Source: Roseovarius sp. SCSIO 43702 (GTDB lineage: Bacteria > Pseudomonadota > Alphaproteobacteria > Rhodobacterales > Rhodobacteraceae). From it: a stretch of DNA of 64,000 bases. Shown here in pieces: positions 37,880 through 46,755 of this stretch. The notes beneath the pieces were generated by a model that was not told the DNA's origin, did no database searches, and saw nothing but the letters and a program-made list of their open reading frames with translations. The position numbers were made by a program, and so were the translations under genes. Location: assembly GCF_019599045.1 (NCBI RefSeq), contig NZ_CP080623.1:2502501-2566500 (forward strand). Direction: 5' to 3'. Numbering within the stretch: the stretch's first letter is position 1; each line of letters opens with the position of its first letter.

Positions 37880-38959
37880 ATGCCTTTTCTCTATATCTAT
37901 TCACCCTCGGACTTCGTGGGCGGTCTTCCCGCCGAACAGGGCGCGCAGGCCGCGGGCACGCCCGTCTTCACCCTGCAGCTGAGGCCCGGCGCGACCGGGC
38001 AGCGCATCGAGGTGAGCGACAACGAAAGCGTTTTCGACGAGGTGGACGCGACGCAGGGTCTTGCCGCGGCGGCGACGGTCGATGGCACGACCTGGGCCGC
38101 GGGCACGACGATCAACACGGCCTACGACCTCATCAATACCGCCAACGGGCACAAGGTCACGAGCTTTCATTTCGGTGGCGACGGATACCAGCAGGGCGCG
38201 GTACATGGGCTTGTGTCAACCGTTCCGCTGCAACCGGGGCAGTCCTACACGTTCAACACCGAACGGACATCGCATCGGCAGAACAACCTCTATGACGATT
38301 ACGTCGCCTGCTTCACCCCCGGCACCATGATCGACACGCCGGACGGCGCGCGCGCGGTCGAGACGCTCGAGCCCGGCGACCTGGTGCTCACGCGAGATCA
38401 CGGAGCGCAGGTGCTCAGGGCGCGGCCGGAACGGTGGCTTTCGCCCGAAGAGCTGGCCGCGCGGCCCCGGCTTCGGCCGGTGCGGATCGGGCGCGGAAGT
38501 CTCGGGGCCGGCCTGCCACGGCGCGACCTGCTTGTCTCGCCGCAGCACCGGATGATGGTCGCCTCGCACGTGGCGCGCCGCCTCATCGGCACGGGCGAGG
38601 TTCTCGTTCCCGCCTGCAGGCTCGCGGGCCTGCCCGGGATCGAGGTCGAGCTCGCGCCGGACGGCGTGACCTACACCCATCTCGTCCTCGACCGGCACGA
38701 GATCGTCGCGGCCGAGGGCGCCCCGACCGAGAGCTTCTATCCCGGCCCCGTCGCGCTCGCTGCGCTGCCGCCGGAGCTGCGCGCGGAGTTGGCGACGATC
38801 TTTCCCGACCTCGCGTCGTGGGAAAAAGACGCCATCGCCCCGCGGTCGCGGCCATTCGCGAACGGGTACGAGGGGCGCGCACTCGTGAAGCGGCATCGCA
38901 AATCCGCCCGCCCGCTCCTCGAGACATTCGCGAGCCTGCCCGCGCAGCGGAGCGCTTGA
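37880..38959 (+). CDS. Hint (Hedgehog/intein) domain-containing protein
   Basis: The protein has about 359 residues from the ATG at 37880 (MPFLYIYSPSDFVGG). Residues about 1-140 form a beta-rich N-terminal module. A Hint fold follows (about 144-300): block A CFTPGTMIDTPDGARAVETL with the nucleophilic Cys, a block-B-like LLVSPQHRMMV with its His, and YTHLVLDRHEIVAAEG. The family (Hint_2) is common in Rhodobacterales. It may self-process, but no C-extein partner is evident: after the Hint fold only about 60 polar residues remain. It is divergent from ftsW. A longer in-frame start upstream is possible. Confidence 0.82.
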   Translation: MPFLYIYSPSDFVGGLPAEQGAQAAGTPVFTLQLRPGATGQRIEVSDNESVFDEVDATQGLAAAATVDGTTWAAGTTINTAYDLINTANGHKVTSFHFGGDGYQQGAVHGLVSTVPLQPGQSYTFNTERTSHRQNNLYDDYVACFTPGTMIDTPDGARAVETLEPGDLVLTRDHGAQVLRARPERWLSPEELAARPRLRPVRIGRGSLGAGLPRRDLLVSPQHRMMVASHVARRLIGTGEVLVPACRLAGLPGIEVELAPDGVTYTHLVLDRHEIVAAEGAPTESFYPGPVALAALPPELRAELATIFPDLASWEKDAIAPRSRPFANGYEGRALVKRHRKSARPLLETFASLPAQRSA

Positions 38960-38990
38960 CCGGCCGCGCGCTTTGCGGCATCGGCGGGCC

Positions 38991-40199
38991 ATGCAGATCG
39001 ACACCCTGATCCTCGGCGCCGGCGCCGCCGGAATGATGTGCGCGGCCCATGCCGGGGGGCGGGTCGTCTGTGTCGATCACGCACGCGCGCCGGGCGAGAA
39101 GATCCGCATCTCGGGCGGCGGGCGGTGCAACTTCACCAACCTGCATTGCGGCCCCGAGGCATTTCTGTCGCGCAATCCGCATTTCTGCAAATCCGCGCTC
39201 AGCCGCTACACGCAGTGGGATTTCATCGACCTCGTGGACCGGCACGGTATCGCCTGGCATGAAAAGACGCTCGGTCAGCTTTTCTGCGACGGCAAGGCGA
39301 CGCAGATCGTGGACCTGCTGCGCGGGCTGATGGCCGCGGCGGGTGCGGAGCTGTGGCTCGGGACCGAGGTGGTGGAGGTCGGGCGCGATGGCGGGCTTTT
39401 CAAGGCGCGGCTCAGGCGCGAGGGACGGAACGTGTCGGTCTCGGCGCGCAACCTCGTCCTCGCGACCGGCGGCAAGTCGATCCCGAAAATGGGCGCGAGC
39501 GGGCTTGCCTATGACATCGCGCGGCAATTCGGCCTCGAACTCACCGAGACGCGGCCCGCACTGGTGCCATTCACCTTTTCGGACAAGCGCTTCGCCCCGC
39601 TGGCGGGTGTGGCGGTGCCGGTGCGGGCCGAGGCCGGCACGGGACGTTTCGAAGAAGCGATGCTCTTCACCCATCGCGGGCTCTCGGGGCCGGCGATGCT
39701 CCAGATCTCGTCCTATTGGCGGGAGGGCGAGGAAATCGCCATCGACCTGACCGGCGGCCGCGCGGTGCAGGCCGCGCTGCGCGCCGCGCGGGGCGAACGC
39801 GGCCGCGTGAACCTGGCGACCGAACTGGCCCGGCACCTGCCCCAACGGCTCGTGGAGGCGTTACCGGGGATGATGGGCGCGGACCTGGCCGGCAAGCTCG
39901 CCGATCAGAGCGACGCGCGGCTCGCCGCGCTTTGCAACGGTCTTGCCGATTGGCGTCTCAAACCCACCGGGACCGAGGGCTATCGCACCGCCGAAGTGAC
40001 GCTGGGCGGGGTCGACACGGACGGGCTTTCGTCGAAGACGATGGAGGCGCGCACCTGTCCCGGCCTTTACGTGATCGGAGAAGCGGTCGATGTGACGGGC
40101 TGGCTCGGCGGCTACAATTTCCAGTGGGCGTGGGCCTCGGGCATGGCGGCGGCGCGCGCCATTGCAGAAGCCGGGCGCGATGGGAGCGCAGCCGGCTGA
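38991..40199 (+). CDS. HI0933/BaiN-like FAD/NAD(P)-dependent oxidoreductase
   Basis: The 402-residue flavoprotein begins with IDTLILGAGAAGMMCAAHA, the dinucleotide-binding motif. GEKIRISGGGRCNFTN, LVLATGGKSIPKMGASG and TEGYRTAEVTLGGVDTDGL are HI0933-family signatures. The C-terminal VIGEAVDVTGWLGGYNFQWAWASG segment closes the FAD site. Its physiological substrate is unknown. It starts 31 bases after the Hint gene and converges with map. Confidence 0.9.
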   Translation: MQIDTLILGAGAAGMMCAAHAGGRVVCVDHARAPGEKIRISGGGRCNFTNLHCGPEAFLSRNPHFCKSALSRYTQWDFIDLVDRHGIAWHEKTLGQLFCDGKATQIVDLLRGLMAAAGAELWLGTEVVEVGRDGGLFKARLRREGRNVSVSARNLVLATGGKSIPKMGASGLAYDIARQFGLELTETRPALVPFTFSDKRFAPLAGVAVPVRAEAGTGRFEEAMLFTHRGLSGPAMLQISSYWREGEEIAIDLTGGRAVQAALRAARGERGRVNLATELARHLPQRLVEALPGMMGADLAGKLADQSDARLAALCNGLADWRLKPTGTEGYRTAEVTLGGVDTDGLSSKTMEARTCPGLYVIGEAVDVTGWLGGYNFQWAWASGMAAARAIAEAGRDGSAAG

Positions 40200-40218
40200 A
40201 GACCGCGCGGGTCGTGCG

Positions 40219-41073
40219 TCATGTCCAAGTGGGATGGAACCGGCCGGCCGGGGACAGGGTGAAGATCTCGCATCCATCCTTCGTCACCCCGATCGAATGC
40301 TCGAACTGCGCCGAGAGCGACTTGTCACGGGTGATGGCCGTCCAGTCATCGGCGAGCACCTTGGTCTCGGGGCGGCCGAGATTGACCATCGGTTCGATGG
40401 TGAAGAACATCCCCTCCTCGAGCACCGGGCCGGTTCGGGGCCGGCCGTAATGAAGCACGTTGGGCGGCGCGTGGAAGACACGGCCGAGACCGTGGCCGCA
40501 GAAATCGCGCACGACGGACATGCCCTGCGCCTCGACATAGGACTGGATCGCGTGACCGATGTCCCCGAAGGTGTTGCCCGGGCGCACCGCCTCGATCCCC
40601 TTCATGAGCGAGGTGTAGGTCACATCCATGAGCTTCTCGGCATATGGCTTGGGGCGGCCGGCCACGAACATGCGGCTCGTGTCGCCATACCAGCCGTCGA
40701 CGATGACGGTCACGTCGACATTGAGGATATCGCCCTCGCGCAGCGTGTCATCGGACCGGGACGCCGTGTCGTTCTTCCACTTGCGGATCTTGTCACCCGG
40801 AATGCCGTGGCAGACCACATGGTTGACCGAGATGCAGGAGGCATGCCGATAGCCCTTGTAGCCGATGGTCGCCGAACGCGCGCCCGCCGCCTCGACCCGC
40901 TCTTCGATCAGGCGGTCGATCCCCGAGGTCGTCTGGCCCACATGGACGTTGTCGGCCACCATGTCGAGGATCTCGGCCGCGAGCCGTCCCGCCGCGTGCA
41001 TTCCCGCGAAATCCGCCGCCTCGTGAATGCGGATGCCGTCCTTCGTCAATCTTCCGCGATGCTGTTCGTTCAC
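40219..41073 (-). CDS. map: Type I methionine aminopeptidase
   Basis: This 284-residue M24A enzyme has all five metal ligands: the two Asp of LNVDVTVIVDGWYGDTS, the His of FCGHGLGRVFH, and the Glu of TIEPMVNLG and SAQFEHSIGV. It removes initiator Met from nascent proteins. I prefer the GTG at 41073 (VNEQHRGRLTKDG), which has GAGG six bases upstream and gives a normal N-terminal length. An ATG at 41112 is also possible. Confidence 0.93.
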   Translation of the reverse strand: MNEQHRGRLTKDGIRIHEAADFAGMHAAGRLAAEILDMVADNVHVGQTTSGIDRLIEERVEAAGARSATIGYKGYRHASCISVNHVVCHGIPGDKIRKWKNDTASRSDDTLREGDILNVDVTVIVDGWYGDTSRMFVAGRPKPYAEKLMDVTYTSLMKGIEAVRPGNTFGDIGHAIQSYVEAQGMSVVRDFCGHGLGRVFHAPPNVLHYGRPRTGPVLEEGMFFTIEPMVNLGRPETKVLADDWTAITRDKSLSAQFEHSIGVTKDGCEIFTLSPAGRFHPTWT

Positions 41074-41267
41074 GATCTGCCTCGAACCTCCGGGTCGCCC
41101 TTGTCGTTTCATCGCGCCTTATCTAGGGCCTATGCGAGAAAAGGGCCAGTGCCGGACGGAAATTCCTGTCCCGGTCAACCGCCGGAACCGAACGGCGGAC
41201 GGGTCGTTTAAACTGTGACATAGCGGCTTCGGGGCCGCAGCAATGAAAAACGGGAGCCGCATCAGAC

Positions 41268-42119
41268 ATGGACGCACTCAAGGACCTCATGAACAGGGAA
41301 ATCTACAACGGTCAGTCGCTGGCCGATCTCGTGACGCTGGAAACGCTCACGCAGCTTCTCGGCAACGTCGTCGCGGCGCTGGTGATCCTCGTCCTCGGCT
41401 TCGTGATCGCGGGCTGGGCCAAGCGGCGCATCGTGAACATGCCCGACCGCCATCACAGGTTGGATCAGACGCTGTTCCAGTTCCTGGGCGATATCGCGCG
41501 CTACACGATCCTGGCCTTCACCTTTCTCTTCGTACTCAACACGTTCGGGGTGCAGACCACCTCGATCATCGCGGCGATCGGTGCGGTGGGCCTTGCCATC
41601 GGCCTCGCCTTGCAGGGGACGCTGTCGAACGTGGCGGCGGGTGTGATGATCATCCTCTTCCGGCCCTTCCGCACCGGCGACTTCATCGAGGTGGCGGGCG
41701 AGATGGGCACCGTCAAGGAGATCACGCTCAACTACATCGAGCTGGCGAGCCTGTCGAACGTGCAGGTCATCATCCCCAACGCCGAGGTGTGGGGCAACGT
41801 GATGACGAATTACTCGGTCTATGACACGCGCCGGGCGGAATGGACCTTCGGGGTGGGCTATGGCGCCAATCTCGCCAAGGCAGAGGAGGTGATCCGCGAC
41901 ACGATCATGTCCGATCCGCGGTCCATGACCGACCCCGAGCCGTTCATCCAGGTGAACAATCTCGGCGACAGTTCGGTGGATTTCCTCGTCCGGGTCTGGG
42001 TCAGTTCGGGCGATTTCTTCCAGTACCAGGCCGACATGAAGCGCAAGGTGAAGGAGGCGCTGGACGCGGCCGATATCGACATCCCCTTCCCCACCCGCAC
42101 GATCGTCAACGCCGCCTGA
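41268..42119 (+). CDS. Small-conductance mechanosensitive channel, MscS family
   Basis: This 283-residue protein has three transmembrane segments (about 30-50, 70-90, 97-120). The pore-lining TM3 carries the Gly/Ala pattern AIGAVGLAIGLALQGTLSN. The beta domain follows (FRTGDFIEVAGEMGTVKEI, VIIPNAEVWGNVMTNYS), then the C-terminal alpha/beta domain. It relieves osmotic downshock. GGGAG lies 11 bases upstream of the ATG. Confidence 0.93.
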   Translation: MDALKDLMNREIYNGQSLADLVTLETLTQLLGNVVAALVILVLGFVIAGWAKRRIVNMPDRHHRLDQTLFQFLGDIARYTILAFTFLFVLNTFGVQTTSIIAAIGAVGLAIGLALQGTLSNVAAGVMIILFRPFRTGDFIEVAGEMGTVKEITLNYIELASLSNVQVIIPNAEVWGNVMTNYSVYDTRRAEWTFGVGYGANLAKAEEVIRDTIMSDPRSMTDPEPFIQVNNLGDSSVDFLVRVWVSSGDFFQYQADMKRKVKEALDAADIDIPFPTRTIVNAA

Positions 42120-42142
42120 GCGCCGCCGCGCGGTCAGGCGGC
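42111..42142. terminator. Hairpin spanning the convergent stops of mscS-type gene and sfsA
   Basis: GCCGCCTGA at 42111-42119 and TCAGGCGGC at 42134-42142 are perfect reverse complements with a 14-base GC loop between them. The stem includes both TGA stop codons. No T-run follows on either strand, so it is at most a weak bidirectional terminator or mRNA end stabiliser. Confidence 0.4.
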
Positions 42143-42841
42143 GACGACGGGCAGTCGGTCGCGCAGCGAGATGCCCTCTGGCGTGATCGCGCAGTCATAG
42201 GCGATGACCTCGACCCCGGAGGCGCGCGCGGCCGCACAGGCGGCGGCATAGGCCGGGTCGAGATCGGCGGCGAGGGTCATCCGCGTGCAATCGGTGCGCT
42301 GGACGAGATAGAACATCACGGCGCGCTGCCCCGCCCCGGCCACGCGCGCCAGTTCCGCCAGATGCTTCGCGCCCCGCGCCGTGACGCTGTCGGGAAACTC
42401 GGCCAGGCCCGCGCTGCGCGAAAGGGTGACGGATTTCACCTCGACATAGGCGTCGGGCAGGCCGGGGCCGCCCAGGAGGAAGTCGATGCGGCTCTTCTCG
42501 CCATATCGCTGCTCGGGGCGGATCGTGTCATAGGCACGAAACTCGGGCACCTCCCCCGCCACGAGGGCCGCGCGCAGGGCGCGGTTGGGCAGGCCGGTGT
42601 CGACGCCCGTGAAGTGGCCGTTGCCGTGATCCACGAGGCGCCAGCCGAAACGAAGTTTCTTGCGCGGATCGTCGTTCGGCTCGACCCAGATGCGCGTGCC
42701 CGGTTCGGCAAGCCCCATCATCGAGCCCGGATTGGCGCAATGCGCCGTCACCTCGCGCCCGTCCTCGAGCCGGATATCGGCGAGGAACCTCTTGTAGCGG
42801 CGGAGCAGCGTCGCGGGCACAAGATCGGTTTGAAAGCGCAT
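42134..42841 (-). CDS. sfsA: DNA/RNA nuclease SfsA
   Basis: The 235-residue protein matches SfsA: the N-terminal OB-like domain (ATLLRRYKRFLADIRLEDG, HCANPGSMMGL) and the nuclease-like domain with GEKSRIDFLL and YVEVKSVTL, holding Asp and Glu-x-Lys. It was first linked to sugar fermentation control. The start at 42841 (MRFQTDLVPATLL) is the family start. It is divergent from the molybdopterin-binding-domain gene. Confidence 0.92.
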   Translation of the reverse strand: MRFQTDLVPATLLRRYKRFLADIRLEDGREVTAHCANPGSMMGLAEPGTRIWVEPNDDPRKKLRFGWRLVDHGNGHFTGVDTGLPNRALRAALVAGEVPEFRAYDTIRPEQRYGEKSRIDFLLGGPGLPDAYVEVKSVTLSRSAGLAEFPDSVTARGAKHLAELARVAGAGQRAVMFYLVQRTDCTRMTLAADLDPAYAAACAAARASGVEVIAYDCAITPEGISLRDRLPVVAA

Positions 42842-42894
42842 GGCGCGCGGCCTATACCGAAGGTCAGACGCAATCAACCCGGGACGTCCACGCG

Positions 42895-43617
42895 ATGCCG
42901 AACCCTACCGCCGCCATGCTCGTCATCGGAGATGAAATCCTGTCGGGCCGCACCCGCGACGCCAACATGCACCACCTTGCGCAGGCCCTGACCAGGCATG
43001 GCATCGACCTGTGCGAGGCCCGCGTCGTCAGGGACCGCGAAGAGGCGATCGTGGACGCCGTGCGCGCGCTGAGCGGAGCCTTCGATCACGTCTTCACGTC
43101 GGGCGGCATCGGACCCACGCATGACGACATCACCGCCGATTGCGTGGCGCGTGCCTTCGACCGCGCGATCGACGTGCGCGACGATGCGCGCGCGATCCTC
43201 GAGGCGCATTACGACCGCCAGCAGACCGAGCTCAACGAGGCCCGTCTGCGCATGGCACGCATCCCCGAGGGGGCCACGCTCATCGACAACCCGGTGAGCG
43301 CCGCGCCGGGCTTCACGCTGGAGAACGTGCACGTGATGGCAGGGGTGCCCGCGATCTTCGAGGCGATGGTGGCAAGCGTCCTGCCCACCCTCACGGGCGG
43401 CGCGCCGATGCTGTCGCAATCGCTTCAGATCTTCCGTGGCGAGGGCGACGTGGCCGGACCGTTGCGGAAGCTCGCCGAGGCGTATCCCGACCTTTCCTTC
43501 GGCTCCTACCCGTTCCAGCGACAGGGCGCCTACGGCTCCAATGTCGTGGTTCGGGGGCAGGATCCGGGCCGCCTTGACGAGGCCATGGCGGAACTGCACC
43601 GGCTTTTCCCCGGATGA
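42895..43617 (+). CDS. Molybdopterin-binding domain protein (CinA N-terminal/MoaB-like)
   Basis: This 240-residue protein carries one MoCF_biosynth domain (about 5-170): LVIGDEILSGRTRDANMHHL, TSGGIGPTHDDITADCV (the characteristic GG.GPT.DD loop) and PGFTLENVHVMAGVPAIFEAM. It lacks the C-terminal CinA deamidase domain. Such stand-alone proteins are of uncertain function; one linked role is FAD or ADP-ribose pyrophosphatase-type activity. It is the first of four genes overlapping by 4 bases each. Confidence 0.87.
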   Translation: MPNPTAAMLVIGDEILSGRTRDANMHHLAQALTRHGIDLCEARVVRDREEAIVDAVRALSGAFDHVFTSGGIGPTHDDITADCVARAFDRAIDVRDDARAILEAHYDRQQTELNEARLRMARIPEGATLIDNPVSAAPGFTLENVHVMAGVPAIFEAMVASVLPTLTGGAPMLSQSLQIFRGEGDVAGPLRKLAEAYPDLSFGSYPFQRQGAYGSNVVVRGQDPGRLDEAMAELHRLFPG

Positions 43618-44363
43618 ACCCCGTGCCGGATGGATTGCCGGGCATCTCGATACTTTACGAGGTGATCGAGCACACCTGGCCGCCGGCGCGCATTTTCGAA
43701 CTCCCTCCCTGGACCGTCCGCGACGGGGCCGGTGGCGGCAAGCGGGTCTCGTCGGCGATCGCGCGGGGTCCGGTGCGCGCCGAGGACCTGCCGCTGGCCG
43801 AAGATGCGATGCGCCGGATGGCGCAGACCCCGCTCTTCATGATCCGCGAGGATGACGACGCGCTCGACCGGCTCTTGGGCGATCTTGGCTATGCCATCGT
43901 CGATCCGGTGCAGGTATGGGCCTGCCCGACCGCGCATCTGTGCGAAGAGGCGCCGCCGCGCACTGCGAGCTTTCACATCTGGGAGCCACTGGCGATCCAG
44001 CGCGACATCTGGGCCGACGGCGGGATCGGGCCCGAGCGTATCGCGGTGATGGAGCGGGCGAGCGCACCCAAGACATCGCTGTTCGGACGCCATGACAATC
44101 GCCCCGCGGCCACCGGCTTCGTGGCCGTTCACAAGGGGGTCGCCATGGTGCATGCCATCCACGTGGTGCCCGGACACAGGCGGGCCGGGATGGCGCGATA
44201 CCTGATGATCGAGGCGGCGCGATGGGCCCGCGCGCAAGGCGCCCCGCATCTCGCCGTGGTCTGCGCGTCGGCCAACACCGCGGCGAACGCGCTCTACGCT
44301 TCCCTCGGCTTCACGCTTGTGGGACACTATCATTACCGTATCCAGAAGGAGCCAAGCGTATGA
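43614..44363 (+). CDS. GNAT family N-acetyltransferase
   Basis: The protein has 249 residues. Residues 1-110 are a poorly conserved N-terminal part. The GNAT core is C-terminal, with HAIHVVPGHRRAGMARYLM (motif A) and CASANTAANALYASLGFTLVGHYHYR (motif B, in two segments). The substrate is unknown. It starts on the ATGA overlap with the upstream gene and ends on an ATGA overlap with the next, so it should be translated with them. Confidence 0.87.
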   Translation: MNPVPDGLPGISILYEVIEHTWPPARIFELPPWTVRDGAGGGKRVSSAIARGPVRAEDLPLAEDAMRRMAQTPLFMIREDDDALDRLLGDLGYAIVDPVQVWACPTAHLCEEAPPRTASFHIWEPLAIQRDIWADGGIGPERIAVMERASAPKTSLFGRHDNRPAATGFVAVHKGVAMVHAIHVVPGHRRAGMARYLMIEAARWARAQGAPHLAVVCASANTAANALYASLGFTLVGHYHYRIQKEPSV

Positions 44364-44926
44364 GTGACAGCCCGACCGCCCTCGACCTGCCGATGGTCGA
44401 CCCGCTTCCCGAGGCGACGCGGAAATACTTCGACATCTGCCAGGAAAAGCTCGGCATGGTGCCCAACGTGCTGAAGGCCTACGCGTTCGACATCGACAAA
44501 CTCGATGCCTTCACCGCCATGTATAACGACCTGATGCTGGCCGAGAGCGGGCTCACCAAGCTCGAGCGCGAGATGATCGCCGTGGTGGTCAGCTCGATCA
44601 ACCGGTGCTGGTATTGCCAGGTCGCCCACGGGGCGGCGGTGCGTGCCCTTTCGGGCAGACCGGAACTTGGCGAGGCGATGGTGATGAACTGGCGCATGGC
44701 CGAACTCGACGCGCGGCAGACGGCGATGCTGGGCTTTGCCGAGAAAGTCACGCAGGAAAGTGCCAGGATCACCGAGGACGACCGCCAGGCACTTCGTGAT
44801 GCGGGGTTTTCGGATCGCGACATCTGGGACATTGCGAATGTCGCGGGTTTCTTCAACATGACGAACCGCGTGGCGAGCGCGACCGCGATGCGACCCAACG
44901 CGGATTATCACGCGCAAGCACGGTGA
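44360..44926 (+). CDS. Peroxidase-related/AhpD-like carboxymuconolactone decarboxylase family protein
   Basis: The 188-residue, mostly helical AhpD-fold protein has the redox motif CWYC followed by His (NRCWYCQVAHG) and an upstream Glu (KLEREMIAVVVS) that form the proton relay of AhpD-type alkylhydroperoxidases. The GMVPNVLKAYA segment is typical of the peroxidase-related subgroup. It likely detoxifies peroxides. AAGGAG stands upstream of the ATG at 44360. Confidence 0.9.
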   Translation: MSDSPTALDLPMVDPLPEATRKYFDICQEKLGMVPNVLKAYAFDIDKLDAFTAMYNDLMLAESGLTKLEREMIAVVVSSINRCWYCQVAHGAAVRALSGRPELGEAMVMNWRMAELDARQTAMLGFAEKVTQESARITEDDRQALRDAGFSDRDIWDIANVAGFFNMTNRVASATAMRPNADYHAQAR

Positions 44927-45924
44927 CCGCGCGGAGCCGGATCGCGGCGATAAGCGCGGGGGTCTTGATCCTCTGGGCGGGACAGGCCATCGCGCTCGAC
45001 CTTCGCCTTCCGGGCAGCGCCACGCTCACGCGCGAGATCGACCGCAACCCCGAAAGCTATGACGTGCCCATCGGTCCCTGGGAGGAGGGTGTGGTTCCCG
45101 CGATCCCGGTGAAGGGCCAAGTGACGTTCCAGACCTGGCGGCTGGCCTCGAACAACCGCACCACGCTCAGCATCATGGGCGACCTCGTCGCGCAGCTCGA
45201 TGCCGCGGGCTACGAGACGCTCCTGCGCTGTGCCGGCCGCGATTGCGGCGGGTTCGATTTCCGTTTCGGGATCGAAGTGCTTTCGGCGCCGGACATGTTC
45301 GTCGACCTGTTCGATTACCGCTTTCTCTCGGCCCGGCGCAACGGCGGCCCGGGCGAGCGATACGTGACCCTTCTGGTCAGCCGCTCGGACCAGGATGCGT
45401 ATATCCAGATCGTGCTTGCCGATCCGCAGGGCAAGACCGCGCTCAGCGTCGAGAGCGACGGCACGGTCGCGACGTCCGAGCCCGCCCGCAGCGATGCCGG
45501 AGCCGGCGCGGCGGATGGCGGGAACGTGGATGGCGGTCCCGCGCCTTCGGACCCGGCCCGTGCATTGGTCGAGCGCGGGCATGTCGTGCTGGGCGATCTG
45601 GATTTCGGCACGGGGGCGGCGGAACTCGGGGAGGGTCCGTTCGGATCGCTCGAAAGCCTCGCGGCGTTCCTGAAGGCGGATCCGTCCCGCCGCGTGGCGC
45701 TCGTCGGGCATACCGATGTCACCGGCAATGTCGACCTCAACATCCGCCTTTCGCGCGAGCGGGCGCGCGCGGTGCTCGAGCGGCTGGTGGAGCGCCACGG
45801 CGTGCCCCGCGGACAGCTCGAGGCGGAGGGGATGGGCTATCTCGCGCCCATCGCGCCGAACCTGACACCGGCGGGCCGCGAAGCGAACCGCCGGGTCGAA
45901 GCGGTCCTTCTCAACACCGAGTGA
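44923..45924 (+). CDS. OmpA family peptidoglycan-binding protein with unknown N-terminal domain
   Basis: The protein has 333 residues from the GTG at 44923, which overlaps the previous stop (GTGA). A signal peptide covers residues 1-24 (ending GQAIA). Residues 25-190 form an uncharacterised domain with one Cys pair (LLRCAGRDCGG), then a Gly/Ala/Asp linker. The OmpA-C domain (about 210-333) has VALVGHTDVTGNVDLNIRLS and the ending NRRVEAVL, including the Asp and Arg that bind diaminopimelate. It probably anchors a periplasmic module to the wall. Confidence 0.88.
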   Translation: MTARSRIAAISAGVLILWAGQAIALDLRLPGSATLTREIDRNPESYDVPIGPWEEGVVPAIPVKGQVTFQTWRLASNNRTTLSIMGDLVAQLDAAGYETLLRCAGRDCGGFDFRFGIEVLSAPDMFVDLFDYRFLSARRNGGPGERYVTLLVSRSDQDAYIQIVLADPQGKTALSVESDGTVATSEPARSDAGAGAADGGNVDGGPAPSDPARALVERGHVVLGDLDFGTGAAELGEGPFGSLESLAAFLKADPSRRVALVGHTDVTGNVDLNIRLSRERARAVLERLVERHGVPRGQLEAEGMGYLAPIAPNLTPAGREANRRVEAVLLNTE

Positions 45925-45927
45925 CCC

Positions 45928-46755
45928 TTACTCCGCGGCCTGCGCGGGGGCCGTCCGTTCCGCGTTGAAGGTGAAGAGCGTTTCGCCATTGATCGTGTAG
46001 CCATTGATCAGCGCCTCGGCGCGCTCGGAGACGAACCACTCCTCGACCCGCATCGCGAGATCGGCTTTCACATGCGGATGCGCTTCGGGGCTCACCGGCA
46101 GGTAGGCATACTGGTTGAAGAGCACCGGATCGCCCGCGAAGAGCAGCGCCAAATCGCCCTTGTTGCCGAAATTGAGCCAGCTCGCGCGATCGGACATGAT
46201 ATAGGCATCGAGCCCCGATGCAGTGTTGAGCGCCGCGCCCATGCCGGCGCCGACCTCCTTGTACCACTTGCCGAATTCCTCCGGGTCGAGATCGGCGCCG
46301 GCCCAGAGGCTCAGCTCCTTCTTGTGGGTGCCGCTGTCGTCGCCGCGGCTGACGAAGGGGGCTTCGGTCCCGGCGATGCGACCGAGCGCGCTTGCCGCGT
46401 CGGGGGCGGATGCCACGTCGGCCGGGTCGGCCTCGGGTCCGATGAAGACGAAATCGTTATACATGATCTCGCGCCGGTGCGTGCCATGGCCGCCCGCCAG
46501 GAACGCCTCTTCGGCCTTGCGCGAGTGGACGAGGATCGCGTCCACGTCGCCCGCCTCGCCAAGACGGATGGCCTGCCCGGTGCCCACGACCAGAAGCTGC
46601 ACCTCGATGCCGGTATCCTCCTTGATCGCGGGCAGGAGGATGTCCGACAGGCCCGAGTTATGAAACGAGGTGGTGACGGCTATTTTCATCTCGTCCGCGT
46701 GGCCGGCGGTGGCCGCCACGAGACAGGCGAGTGCTGCGATGATGCGATGTTTCAT
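45928..46755 (-). CDS. tupA: Tungstate ABC transporter substrate-binding protein TupA
   Basis: The protein has 275 residues with a signal peptide (residues 1-20). MKIAVTTSFHNSGLSDILLP near the mature start is the TupA oxyanion loop, more like tungstate (TTS..xSGL) than ModA. GTHKKELSLW and NTASGLDAYIMSDRASW are TupA-type motifs. It captures tungstate (or molybdate) in the periplasm. It is the last gene of the operon and overlaps the ATPase gene by 4 bases. Confidence 0.9.
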   Translation of the reverse strand: MKHRIIAALACLVAATAGHADEMKIAVTTSFHNSGLSDILLPAIKEDTGIEVQLLVVGTGQAIRLGEAGDVDAILVHSRKAEEAFLAGGHGTHRREIMYNDFVFIGPEADPADVASAPDAASALGRIAGTEAPFVSRGDDSGTHKKELSLWAGADLDPEEFGKWYKEVGAGMGAALNTASGLDAYIMSDRASWLNFGNKGDLALLFAGDPVLFNQYAYLPVSPEAHPHVKADLAMRVEEWFVSERAEALINGYTINGETLFTFNAERTAPAQAAE

